Shown: positions 26,240-33,042 of the stretch, piece after piece
Numbering within the stretch: position 1 is the stretch's first letter
Layout of the letters: each line of letters begins with the position of its first letter
NCBI GenBank assembly: GCA_934101185.1
Contig: CAKOQD010000012.1
Span: 1-33,042 of the forward strand
Source of the DNA: an uncultured Bacilli bacterium
GTDB taxonomy: Bacteria; Bacillota_I; Bacilli_A; RF39; UBA660
Length of the DNA: 33,042 nucleotides
Reading direction: 5' to 3'
Translations under genes and position numbers: made by a program
Notes under the pieces: model-generated
Told to the model about the DNA's origin: nothing
What the model saw: the letters and a program-made list of their open reading frames with translations, nothing else
Database searches by the model: none

Positions 26240-26441
26240 GACTACTATATTCCTTCAGAGTATTATTTGTAATAGTTACAGTATAAGTAAGCAACCCATC
26301 AGCCCATACTCTTTTATCAGCACCCTTACTAATACTAAGTCCATCAATCATTGTAACAACCGAAGCAACCGAAGTAATCGAAGTAGGTATTTCATCATAA
26401 TTACCAACTGCACTTACTATATTACTAAGCTCTTTTTCCAC
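26223..26441 (-). pseudogene. Truncated DUF11-type repeat protein
   Basis: A 72-residue minus-strand frame begins with GTG behind a good GAGGAGGG site. It reads as the N-terminus of a DUF11 (conserved-repeat) protein: TSVASVVTMIDGLSISKGAD, WADGLLTYTVTITNNT. It is cut off after KEYSSPV, where three foreign residues and a stop come from the other strand's remnant. The normal beta-sandwich would need about 70 more residues. It converges on the Ig-like remnant, so the two are joined tail to tail at about 26235-26240. Confidence 0.65.
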
Positions 26442-26555
26442 AATTTTCCCTCCTCAAAATATTTATGAATCATAACTACATATGGACAATTACAAAATAC
26501 ATAATAAATATAAAAATATATAGTATAATATAAATAGAAAAATAAAATCAATTTA

Positions 26556-26584
26556 ATGACATTTTATTATAAATTTGTTATAAT
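26556..26584 (+). promoter_or_regulatory. Promoter of the zinc-ribbon gene pair
   Basis: ATGACA (26556-26561) and a consensus TATAAT (26579-26584) are 17 bp apart; the start codon lies 21 bp later. The 26442-26605 region also carries the ribosome site of the minus-strand remnant, so it was a divergent control region. Confidence 0.65.
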
Positions 26585-26605
26585 GAAACAAAAGGAGGAA
26601 AAAAT

Positions 26606-27316
26606 ATGGCACTAATCAAATGTCCAGAGTGCGATAAACAAATAAGTGATAAAGCAGAAAGCTGTCCTCACTGTGGATACTCATTAGAAAAAAGACCAAG
26701 CAGTAATCATAATAACAACAAAACTAATCTTAACGAACTAAAAAACAAATGGAACAATAAATACCTGTTAATCATAGTAATAATTTTAATCGCAGGATAT
26801 TTCTTTTTCATCGATAGTCCTAACACTAACAATCAAGACAACAACCCAAACACTGAACTAAAACCAAATGCAAATGGTAACTATGAGTTCAATCAAAATG
26901 GTAAATACTTTGAATTTCCAACAACATATAAAGTATATGTTAGTAAAGACGGTAGCATCTACGTAGCTAAAAACATTGATAAAGAAGGAGCATTAATACC
27001 TTATGTAATGATAGAAAAATATAAAAGCTACAACGATCCTAGAGAACTTTTAACAGAACTTACTACCGCAATCACAAAAGAATACCCTGATGCTAGAATA
27101 ACAATCGATCTAGTAAGTGCATATATAAGTGACAAATACGTCTATGGGATACAATACACATACACCTCAAGCAACCACGTAGTTGTAGACAATAGATACG
27201 CCTTTCTAGTAGGAAATAGCATGTATTTAGTAACAACAAAAGAAGAAAATACTAACACTGAAGAAATAAACAACGTTGGAAAAATAATAATAGAAACTTT
27301 AAAGGAGGTAAACTAA
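26606..27316 (+). CDS. Zinc-ribbon membrane protein of unknown function
   Basis: A 236-residue protein with an N-terminal zinc ribbon (C6, C9, C20, C23 in CPEC and CPHC), an Asn-rich linker, one membrane segment (about residues 52-70) and an extracytoplasmic domain of about 150 residues that I cannot name. This layout places the metal site in the cytoplasm and the rest outside. GGAGG precedes the start. The stop is 1 bp before the next gene, whose N-terminal ribbon is nearly the same (MALIKC), so the two are likely a functional pair. Confidence 0.78.
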   Translation: MALIKCPECDKQISDKAESCPHCGYSLEKRPSSNHNNNKTNLNELKNKWNNKYLLIIVIILIAGYFFFIDSPNTNNQDNNPNTELKPNANGNYEFNQNGKYFEFPTTYKVYVSKDGSIYVAKNIDKEGALIPYVMIEKYKSYNDPRELLTELTTAITKEYPDARITIDLVSAYISDKYVYGIQYTYTSSNHVVVDNRYAFLVGNSMYLVTTKEENTNTEEINNVGKIIIETLKEVN

Positions 27317-27317
27317 T

Positions 27318-28493
27318 ATGGCCTTAATAAAATGCCGTGAATGTAACAAAGAAATCTCAAGTACCGCTAAAGTATGTCCTCACTGTGGATATAAAAACGA
27401 TAATAAAACATGCCCAGAATGTGGAAAAATAGTAAAACCAAGTGATGTAACATGTCCAGAATGTGGTTACCCACTTCAAAAGAAAAATGCTCAAAACATT
27501 ATAAGTGAAAACCTAGATAAAATAACCGGAGCAAAAAGCGAAAACTATGTAACGTTTAAAGACCTATTCAAAAACACTTTTGAAAAACATACTGATGAAG
27601 AATTAGATGAAGTATTTATATGCGGTGGTCCAAATACAACACCTGACTTAAAAGATATTGATCCAACAAAAGCAACAGCATGGGTATACTTTAAAATATT
27701 CATCTTCTTCTTAATAGCATACATACCAGTTAGAATAGGATTTATAACATATGGAAATGCCAACTTCTTACCAGCCATGGTAATGCTTGCAGCCTTCGCA
27801 GTTCCAGTAACAATATTAATATTTTTCTTTGAGATAAATATATTTAGAAACATTCCGTTCTATAAAGTAATGAAATACTTCATTCTAGGAGGAGGACTAA
27901 GCTTAATACTTGCAATACTATTCTTCTCATTAGACTTTAATACCGATATAAGCACTTATTCCGGAGCACTAATGGTCGGACTAATAGAAGAAACAGCAAA
28001 AGCAGCAATAGTAGCATTCTTCCTATTCAAAAGCAAAAAAATCAACTACATATTAGATGGCCTTTTAATAGGAGCCGCAGTAGGAGCAGGATTCGCAGCA
28101 TTTGAAACAGCAGGATACATATTAAGATTCGGCTTAAGCAATGGACTAGAATCAATGCTTGGAGTAATAAAACTACGTGGCTTCCTAGCACCAGGTGGAC
28201 ACGTTGCTTGGGCAGCAATCGAAGGAGCAGCATTAATGTATGTAAAAGGCTTCGAAAAACTAGACAAAAAACACATAAACGACAAGAGATTCTTACTAAT
28301 ATGCTTAATACCAATTATACTACATGGAATGTGGGATATGCCTATAAATACACCATACTATCTACTTCAAATAGGCTTAACAGTAGCAGCATGGTTAGTA
28401 ATAATATACTTCATAAACTTAGGACTAAAACAAGTAGATGAAGCAAAAAAATTAGAAACAAAAAGTAATTCAAAAACCAAAAAGGAAGCATAA
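27318..28493 (+). CDS. Zinc-ribbon PrsW-family intramembrane protease
   Basis: This 391-residue protein begins with two zinc ribbons (C6, C9, C20, C23 and C32, C35, C46, C49), then a ~60-residue linker and about nine membrane segments. The PrsW/CAAX-like motifs are all present: LIEETAKAA, FAAFETAGY, GGHVAWAAIEG and LHGMWDMP. These provide the Glu and His residues used for metal-dependent cleavage in the membrane. PrsW proteases cut anti-sigma factors in Bacillus; no anti-sigma gene is visible here. The neighbour with the matching ribbon is the obvious candidate substrate or sensor. GGAGG lies 9 bp before the start. Confidence 0.87.
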   Translation: MALIKCRECNKEISSTAKVCPHCGYKNDNKTCPECGKIVKPSDVTCPECGYPLQKKNAQNIISENLDKITGAKSENYVTFKDLFKNTFEKHTDEELDEVFICGGPNTTPDLKDIDPTKATAWVYFKIFIFFLIAYIPVRIGFITYGNANFLPAMVMLAAFAVPVTILIFFFEINIFRNIPFYKVMKYFILGGGLSLILAILFFSLDFNTDISTYSGALMVGLIEETAKAAIVAFFLFKSKKINYILDGLLIGAAVGAGFAAFETAGYILRFGLSNGLESMLGVIKLRGFLAPGGHVAWAAIEGAALMYVKGFEKLDKKHINDKRFLLICLIPIILHGMWDMPINTPYYLLQIGLTVAAWLVIIYFINLGLKQVDEAKKLETKSNSKTKKEA

Positions 28494-28500
28494 TAAGCTT

Positions 28501-28529
28501 CTTTTAATGAAATATATAATCATTAAAAG
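28501..28529. terminator. Inverted repeat after the PrsW gene
   Basis: A perfect 10-bp stem CTTTTAATGA (28501-28510) pairs with 28520-28529 around a 9-nt loop. No long T run follows, so termination is plausible but weak. A perfect 12-bp palindrome TAAGTATACTTA follows at 28538-28549, just before the next promoter, and may be an operator. Confidence 0.5.
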
Positions 28530-28560
28530 TATAAATTTAAGTATACTTATAGAAAACATC

Positions 28561-28589
28561 TTTACATTATAGTATAATTTATATATAAA
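28561..28589 (+). promoter_or_regulatory. Promoter of the nucleotidase gene
   Basis: TTTACA (28561-28566) and TATAAA (28584-28589) are 17 bp apart. A perfect TATAAT at 28573-28578 is an alternative without a good -35. Confidence 0.45.
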
Positions 28590-28613
28590 AAGTACAAAAA
28601 CCGGAGGATAAAC

Positions 28614-29528
28614 ATGAAGATAGGAATAGATATAGACAATGTAATATCAAACTTTGATGACATCTTATTAAACGAGTATTTATTACACGATAAAAAATTA
28701 AGAAATTCAGGCATTATAAATAAAGATGCTGACTATATTAGAAAAGGAATGTTTGACTGGAGCGAATACGAAGAAACAAACTTTTACAAAAACAATGTAG
28801 AAAGAATAGCCAAAAAATTAAATACAATCGAAGGAACTAAGGAATATATAGATAAACTTCATCAAGATGGACATATTATTTATATTATTACAGGAAGAGA
28901 TAATGGAGATTACAAAAAACCTTACACAATGACAAAAAAATGGCTTGACGATAATAATATTTACTATGATAACTTAATATTAACAGATGCAAACGATAAA
29001 CATGCTAAAACAGAAGAATGTATAAAACATAACATTGATATTATGATAGATGACTCTATACGTATATGTAGTGATTGTATAGAAAATGGAATAAAAGCTA
29101 TTTTGATGGAAACTCCATATAATAAAAAATCTAACATTCAAAAAGTTAAAAACTGGAAAGAATTTTATAAATATGTTTCAAACTATAAAAACAATAAAAT
29201 AAATATCATTTTAGATACTGACACCTCTAATGAATGTGATGATCAATTTGCGCTAGCATACTTATTAAAAAATCAAGATCTATTCAATGTAAACGCTATT
29301 ACAATTGCACCATATTCCCATATCAATAAAAACGTAAAAGTAAACAAAGGACAAGAACTAAGTTATAGCGAGACAATAAAAATATGCAAATGGCTAAAAT
29401 TTGATACAAAAAAGATATTCAAAGGTTCAACAGACTATATCCAAAATGGATATCAAAAAGACAATAATGCAGTAAATAAAATTATAGAAATTGCTCTAAG
29501 AAACAATAAAACTAAAAAAATACTTTGA
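28614..29528 (+). pseudogene. HAD nucleotidase fused to a truncated nucleoside hydrolase
   Basis: The 304-residue frame has a complete-looking N-terminal HAD/5'-nucleotidase domain (DIDNVISNFDD near residue 5, ITGRDNGDY near 93, DDSIR near 145). It continues into an inosine-uridine nucleoside hydrolase start (ILDTDTSNECDDQFALAYLL at about 200-219, the Asp cluster that binds calcium). The hydrolase stops after about 110 of the usual ~300 residues, at NNKTKKIL. At that point the DNA switches to a copy of the 3' end of an HD gene, out of frame. The nucleotidase half may still work; the hydrolase cannot. GGAGG precedes the start. Confidence 0.75.
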
Positions 29529-29586
29529 TGATTTACTAGGATATAATTTATATGATTTATTTCCAGAAATAAAAGAAAATTTATAA
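29515..29586 (+). pseudogene. Fragment: last ~24 codons of an HD-domain gene
   Basis: In the frame of its own stop codon this piece reads LKKYFDDLLGYNLYDLFPEIKENL, nearly identical to the C-terminus of the intact HD gene ending at 32574 (LKENLDNLLGYNLYNLFPEI then KENL). It is fused out of frame behind the broken hydrolase. It has no start and is a recombination scar. Confidence 0.8.
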
Positions 29587-29959
29587 AAAATTAGAATTTT
29601 ATGATTATAAAGGTGAAATAAATTATATTGGAAAATCTGATAATGAATTAAATATTGATGAAATAGTAAGATTAAAAAAATCTTGTAATCAATTTTATGA
29701 ATTGTTTAATGATATTTCTAGCGCAGATGTTGAATCAATTAAAATTGCTTCTAATTTACTAAAAACACCTTTTACAGAGATAGTTTTTTATACAAGAAAA
29801 ATAGATAATGGATTGTTATATATTTCTATACCAACTCGTTGCAGTAGTATAATTATAAATCCAAAAACAAAAGAATATCTATTTGCAGAACCAACTATAG
29901 ATTTTGATACACATTTTAAAAAATTTATGAGTGGTGAAAGAACAAAAAATTTTAAATAA
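29573..29959 (+). pseudogene. 5'-truncated gene of unknown function
   Basis: An open frame of about 128 codons runs from a stop just before 29573 to TAA at 29957-29959, yet contains no ATG start with a ribosome site. A TTG at 29702 also lacks one. The translated part is well-formed (LEFYDYKGEINYIGKSDN, SIPTRCSSIIINPKTKEYLF) with no stop, so loss of the 5' end looks recent. It begins where the HD-gene fragment ends. I do not recognise the family. Confidence 0.6.
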
Positions 29960-29978
29960 AATATAGGAGGATTAAAAA

Positions 29979-30626
29979 ATGGAAATAATAGTACAAGGAA
30001 AAGGAACAGAATATTTTACACCTAATGAAATAGTCTTAAATATCAAATTTAATACAAAAGGAGAAAGCTACGAAGAAGTATTATCTGAAGGAGTAAAAAA
30101 CGTTCAAAAATTTGTTAACGAATTATTATTAAAAAATAATTTTACAATAGAAGATATGAAAACAAGAAATTTTGTAGTTAGAGAAGATCAAAAATATAAC
30201 GAATCAACAGGAACATATATATTTGATGGATTTTCATTTAATCAGAGCGCAACCATAAAATTTGATTATGATAAAGAAAGAATGGCTAAAATAATGGAAG
30301 AATTATCTAAATTGGATAATGCACCCACTTGTCAGATTAATTTTGGAGTAAAGAACACAAAAGAATGCAAAAGAAAAATACTTGCAAAAGCATACAAAGA
30401 AGCTGAATTGCAAGCACAATCAATTGCAGAAGCTGCTGGTAAAATATTAAAACAATGTGTAAAAGTAGATTTTAAACCATTTACAACAGAGTATACATCT
30501 CAAACCACTTTTAACTCTAATATGATGTATGAAGCAGTAGGTGCAGCACCAACAATAACTAATACATTTACACCTGAAGATATTGAACTTTCCGAAACAT
30601 TGTACTGCTTATGGATAACAGATTAA
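29979..30626 (+). CDS. SIMPL-domain (DUF541) protein
   Basis: This 215-residue protein fits the SIMPL family: VQGKGTEYFTPNEIVLNIKF opening, FDGFSFNQSATIKFDY in the middle, and the conserved AYKEAELQAQSIAEAAGK helix (about residues 137-154) before a final beta region. Most SIMPL proteins are exported, but this one lacks a signal peptide and should be cytoplasmic. Function is not defined for the family. AGGAGG lies 8 bp before the start. The terminator at 30673-30714 follows. Confidence 0.82.
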   Translation: MEIIVQGKGTEYFTPNEIVLNIKFNTKGESYEEVLSEGVKNVQKFVNELLLKNNFTIEDMKTRNFVVREDQKYNESTGTYIFDGFSFNQSATIKFDYDKERMAKIMEELSKLDNAPTCQINFGVKNTKECKRKILAKAYKEAELQAQSIAEAAGKILKQCVKVDFKPFTTEYTSQTTFNSNMMYEAVGAAPTITNTFTPEDIELSETLYCLWITD

Positions 30627-30672
30627 AGAATAATCAATATCAAACAAGAATGCTGAAAAAGTAGTTAAAATA

Positions 30673-30714
30673 AAAACTGATGTTTAGAAATATTTTCTAA
30701 ATGTCAGTTTTTTT
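30673..30714 (+). terminator. Intrinsic terminator of the SIMPL gene
   Basis: The outer stem AAAACTGA (30673-30680) pairs with 30704-30711. The inner stem TTTAGAAA (30683-30690) pairs with 30694-30701 around a 3-nt loop, and T continue to 30714. Confidence 0.85.
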
Positions 30715-30813
30715 GATCAATTTAATAAAAATGGTATAAATAATTTCAACAATTTTTTACACATTTTAAAAATGTGAACTATTATTATTTTTGAATTAAA
30801 ATATAATTAAATT

Positions 30814-31131
30814 GCTGACACTAAAGAGTGGTATTTAAATAGAAAACAATACATCAAGTAAAAAGATATAGATTACTTGAATTAAAAATTTAATAATAAA
30901 GAATTCATAGAAAAATGCATTGAAAGATTTATCTTGCAAGGAAGAAGTAAAAAGTTCAAAAGGGTAGATGCTATAATAATAGGTTCAACAAACGATTTTT
31001 TCTATCTAACAGAAAATGAAATAAAAGAAATAATATACGAATACATAAACATAGAAACAACAGGATTACATATCGGACCATTATTTATACAACCGCAGTC
31101 AAAAAATCTAAATTACAATAGTAAATATTAA
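30814..31131 (+). pseudogene. Decayed gene of unknown family, two in-frame stops
   Basis: One frame reads ADTKEWYLNRKQYIK, stop, KDIDYLN, stop, KFNNKEFIEKCIERFILQGR, then KRVDAIIIGSTNDFFYLTENE to a normal stop. The two TAA codons (30847-30858 area and about 18 bp beyond it) break what is otherwise good coding sequence. The open part from 30934 has only a TTG and no ribosome site. The style (basic, VDAIIIG strand) recalls restriction-enzyme C-termini but I cannot name it. Confidence 0.5.
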
Positions 31132-31247
31132 AAATGTAGATGAAATGTTCAAATCAAATGGTATAATTTAACAGATCAAATTCTATGGTATAGAAACGAT
31201 CAAATTATAAAAAAAATCGCCTTTTTAGTTTTAATCAAAGATTAAAA

Positions 31248-31305
31248 ATGTAGTTTAATGGTCTTGTAAAACAAGGTAAGAACCTGCTTTTCAAGCAGCC
31301 TACGT
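31248..31305 (+). other. tRNA-like three-way-junction RNA element
   Basis: A closing stem ATGTAG (31248-31253) with CTACGT (31300-31305, one G-T) encloses two hairpins: CTTGT/ACAAG (31263-31275) and CTGCTT/AAGCAG (31284-31298). TAGTTTAATGG resembles a tRNA D-arm and CTGC-TTTTCAA-GCAG an anticodon arm (TTC). No T-arm or CCA acceptor follows in the right place, so this is not a normal tRNA. It may be a tRNA remnant or a structured RNA. Confidence 0.35.
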
Positions 31306-31498
31306 GGGCATAAGAAAAGACTCAGCAAATTACTAAGTTCTGTATTTTTAAATGGAGCGAATCACATACAAGTTACGAACTTTATTCTCTTTCTAAAAAC
31401 ATTATATATGAATTGTTATTAAAATTCAATTGGAGTATGGAGAATTTTGTTATTTTATTGTATAATATATTTGAAATTATTAATATGGGAGAAATACT

Positions 31499-31942
31499 AT
31501 GAGTAATAAATATTATTTTAAAAACGATACAAAATTGACGAATTATTTTTTGTGTGATGTTATAGTAGATGGAATAAAATATTCTTCAAGTGAAGCTGCA
31601 TATCACTCACAAAAATTTTTAGATGAAGATATAAAGAAAATAATGACTAAACTTACACCAGATGAATCAAAACATGTTAGCAGAGAATTATCAAGATTTA
31701 TACGCGATGATTGGGAAAATGTTAAATATGATTTAATGAAAAAAGTAGTAATGGAAAAATTTAAACAAAATCAAGATTGTTTAGAAGAATTATTAAATAC
31801 TCAATCTATGGAATTAATAGAAGATACAACGGGTTGGCATGATAATATATGGGGTGAATGTACGTGTGATGATTGTAAAACTTCAGAACATAAAAATTTA
31901 TTAGGAAAAATTTTAATGGAAGTAAGAGAAGAATTAAAATAA
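31499..31942 (+). CDS. NADAR-family (YbiA-like) protein
   Basis: A 147-residue protein with the NADAR layout: a short strand GIKYSSSEAAYHSQKFLD (about residues 23-40), RFIRDDWENVKYDLMKKVVMEKFKQN, LLNTQSMELIEDT, NIWGE and the closing LLGKILMEVREELK. NADAR proteins cleave N-glycosidic bonds in riboflavin intermediates or reverse ADP-ribosylation. The Ser-Ser-Glu and Trp-Gly-Glu residues that line the pocket are present. An insertion with CTCDDC before the final helix is unusual and may bind metal. No DarT-like transferase is visible nearby. Confidence 0.82.
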   Translation: MSNKYYFKNDTKLTNYFLCDVIVDGIKYSSSEAAYHSQKFLDEDIKKIMTKLTPDESKHVSRELSRFIRDDWENVKYDLMKKVVMEKFKQNQDCLEELLNTQSMELIEDTTGWHDNIWGECTCDDCKTSEHKNLLGKILMEVREELK

Positions 31943-31962
31943 TATTTTTAAGGAGTAAATCA

Positions 31963-32574
31963 ATGGAATTAAATTGCAAAAAAGCATTAATGCTATTAAA
32001 TGATTGTAAGGGTATGGCAAAAAACGATGATTGGATTTTACATTCAATTTGTGTTGGTCATACTGCAGGGATTATTGCAAAAGCATTAAATTTAGATGAA
32101 GATTATGCAAAAGCATTAGGATATATTCACGATATTGGGAAAAGATTTGGTTGTAATAGTTATGAAGGAGTAATACCTCATGCAATTAATGGATATAATT
32201 ATTTAAAATCATTAGGATACGATGATAAGTATGCAGGTATATGTATTAAACATTCTTTTTTGAATAATGATATTAATTGTTTGGCTAATGATAGAGACTA
32301 TACAGATTCAACTAACGAAAAATATAATTTTATAAAGAGCTATATTTTAAAAGAATATACAATTTATGAAAAAATTATTAATTTATGTGATTTAATGTGT
32401 ACTACTAAATTGCAATCATTAGAACAAAGATTAATTGATTTATTACTAAGACATGGCGTATATAAAAATACTCATTATCATTTAATTGAAGTATACAAGT
32501 TAAAAGAAAACCTTGATAATTTATTAGGATATAATTTGTATAACTTATTTCCAGAAATAAAAGAAAATTTATAA
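31963..32574 (+). CDS. HD-domain phosphohydrolase
   Basis: A 203-residue cytoplasmic protein of the HD superfamily. Metal ligands are H27 or H33 in HSICVGHTAG, the HD pair in YIHDIGK (about residues 55-57), and later His/Asp residues (CIKHSF near 85, CDLM near 142). Substrate is unknown; related small HD proteins act on nucleotides or tRNA ends. AAGGAG precedes the start by 8 bp and the gap to NADAR is 20 bp, so they form a pair. Its last ~24 codons are duplicated at 29515-29586. Confidence 0.82.
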   Translation: MELNCKKALMLLNDCKGMAKNDDWILHSICVGHTAGIIAKALNLDEDYAKALGYIHDIGKRFGCNSYEGVIPHAINGYNYLKSLGYDDKYAGICIKHSFLNNDINCLANDRDYTDSTNEKYNFIKSYILKEYTIYEKIINLCDLMCTTKLQSLEQRLIDLLLRHGVYKNTHYHLIEVYKLKENLDNLLGYNLYNLFPEIKENL

Positions 32575-32720
32575 AAGGGATTGGGACTTTTCCCATATAC
32601 GAATTTATACGGGAGTACAAATTCAGTGCTGGCTAGACATATATTTTATTCCCATATTCAAGAAAAATAAAAAGAGAATTAAATTATTTTGATAATTTTT
32701 TCCTCTTTTTTAAAGATTAT
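32575..32720. terminator. Gap with a bidirectional terminator
   Basis: AAAAAGAG (32669-32676) pairs with CTCTTTTT (32703-32710) and an inner AATTA/TAATT stem, with T runs on both strands. It serves the HD gene on the plus strand and tnpV on the minus strand. A small hairpin TGGGA-CTTT-TCCCA lies near 32586-32599. No gene is seen here. Confidence 0.6.
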
Positions 32721-33042
32721 TTATATAAAAACATATTCATTTAAGACAATTTCTTCTGCTGTATTTTTATAGGAGTTCATTAATTTTGTCCATTCCAATG
32801 GATTTAATTCTTTGTTTTTTTAGACAGTCTTTCATCATTTTTAATATAATTTTCCATTAGTTCTTTATAATAATTCTCACAAGATCTACTTTCTAAAAGA
32901 AGATGATGGGTTAATTTATTTGTCATCAATAATGTTTCATAAAGTGCCTTATTGTTTTGTGCAATAAAGTGTAATCTTAATATTCCATATCTTCCAAGCC
33001 TTCCATAATTTTCGCCTTTTTCTAAATATAAATCTGGTAATA
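32721..33042 (-). pseudogene. tnpV: tnpV-like transposon gene, frameshifted and cut by the window edge
   Basis: On the minus strand the frame entering from the window edge reads LPDLYLEKGENYGRLGRYGI, HFIAQNNKALYETLLMTNKL, THHLLLESRSCENYYKELME. It then shifts by one base at a T7 tract (plus-strand 32815-32821) and continues KELNPLEWTKLMNSYKNTAEEIVLNEYVFI to its stop. GRLGRYG, YETLLMTNKL and NTAEEIVLNE are typical of TnpV, an accessory gene of mobilizable transposons such as the Tn4451 group. The 5' end lies outside the window. The shift may be a true mutation or a homopolymer error. Confidence 0.75.

Larger units (their letters stand above)
30715..31498. other. Long non-coding and decayed stretch
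   Basis: No intact gene lies here. It contains a perfect 8-bp inverted repeat (CACATTTT 30760-30767, complement 30769-30776), a pseudogene (30814-31131), a structured tRNA-like element (31248-31305), and a larger possible hairpin AAGTTC at about 31350 with GAACTT near 31377. It ends in a TATAAT (31461-31466) before the NADAR gene. Confidence 0.6.

Noticed and set aside
29702..29959. Intact 85-residue gene from TTG
   Set aside because: No ribosome site, and good coding sequence continues upstream, so it is the tail of a headless gene.
30934..31131. Stand-alone 65-residue gene
   Set aside because: TTG without ribosome site; the same frame continues upstream past two stop codons, so a pseudogene is the better reading.
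31248..31305. Functional tRNA-Glu
   Set aside because: T-arm and acceptor stem are missing at proper distances; kept only as a tRNA-like element.
1..33042. CRISPR array, rRNA operon or complete insertion sequence
   Set aside because: No regularly spaced repeats, rRNA-like stretches, transposase ORF or paired terminal repeats were seen.
1..33042. Mycoplasma-type code with TGA as Trp
   Set aside because: Several genes end in TGA with coupled starts (for example at 742 and 1449) and Trp is written TGG.

Overview
The window is strongly AT-rich and almost entirely plus-strand. Genes sit behind AAAGGAGG-type ribosome sites, promoters are sigma-A-like (TTGACA/TATAAT, usually 17 bp apart), and hairpin-plus-T terminators are common. 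TGA is used as a stop and Trp is TGG, so the standard code applies and this is not a Mycoplasma-type recoded genome. The best guess is a low-GC Bacillota, probably a Bacilli/RF39-like host-associated lineage. The lineage is inferred from codon style and gene families and is not proven.

Layout. (1) 1-6336: a TetR-controlled operon with two ABC ATPases and three ABC-2-type permeases. A perfect palindrome overlaps its promoter. (2) 6381-9261: accessory genes, namely a secreted or anchored small protein, an XRE regulator with a small partner, a likely free-standing ~95-nt RNA with its own consensus promoter and terminator, a second HTH-type protein, and a coiled-coil protein. (3) 9262-15635: a defence island. 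A complete DpnII-type restriction-modification set (DpnM, DpnA, DpnII; GATC) runs directly into a T5orf172/GIY-YIG protein, a PHP-plus-ABC-ATPase protein (TrlF/Ppl-like), and a small overlapping ORF. A cluster of nested palindromes lies just upstream. (4) 15636-25593: housekeeping-like genes, namely a SWIM-SNF2 helicase, a MarR regulator with a heterodimeric ABC exporter of the one-canonical-site type, and a DUF362-DUF1697-PAP2 operon. (5) 25660-26441: two convergent remnants of surface proteins (Ig-like and DUF11-like) meeting at a recombination joint. (6) 26556-28493: two zinc-ribbon membrane proteins, one a PrsW-type protease. (7) 28614-33042: a decayed mosaic with a truncated nucleotidase/nucleoside-hydrolase fusion, a copied HD-gene tail, a 5'-truncated ORF, intact SIMPL, NADAR and HD genes, a pseudogene with stops, a tRNA-like hairpin cluster, and a frameshifted tnpV at the right edge.

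How it fits together. By eye, chromosomal genes (regions 1, 4, 6) favour C-ending codons for Asn, Asp and Ile and CTA for Leu. Regions 2, 3 and 7 favour T-ending codons and TTA, consistent with acquired DNA. The most promising candidate for an undescribed system is 9661-15635: six same-strand genes with gaps of 29 bp or less or with overlaps, which couple a classical restriction-modification system to a second nuclease/ATPase module.
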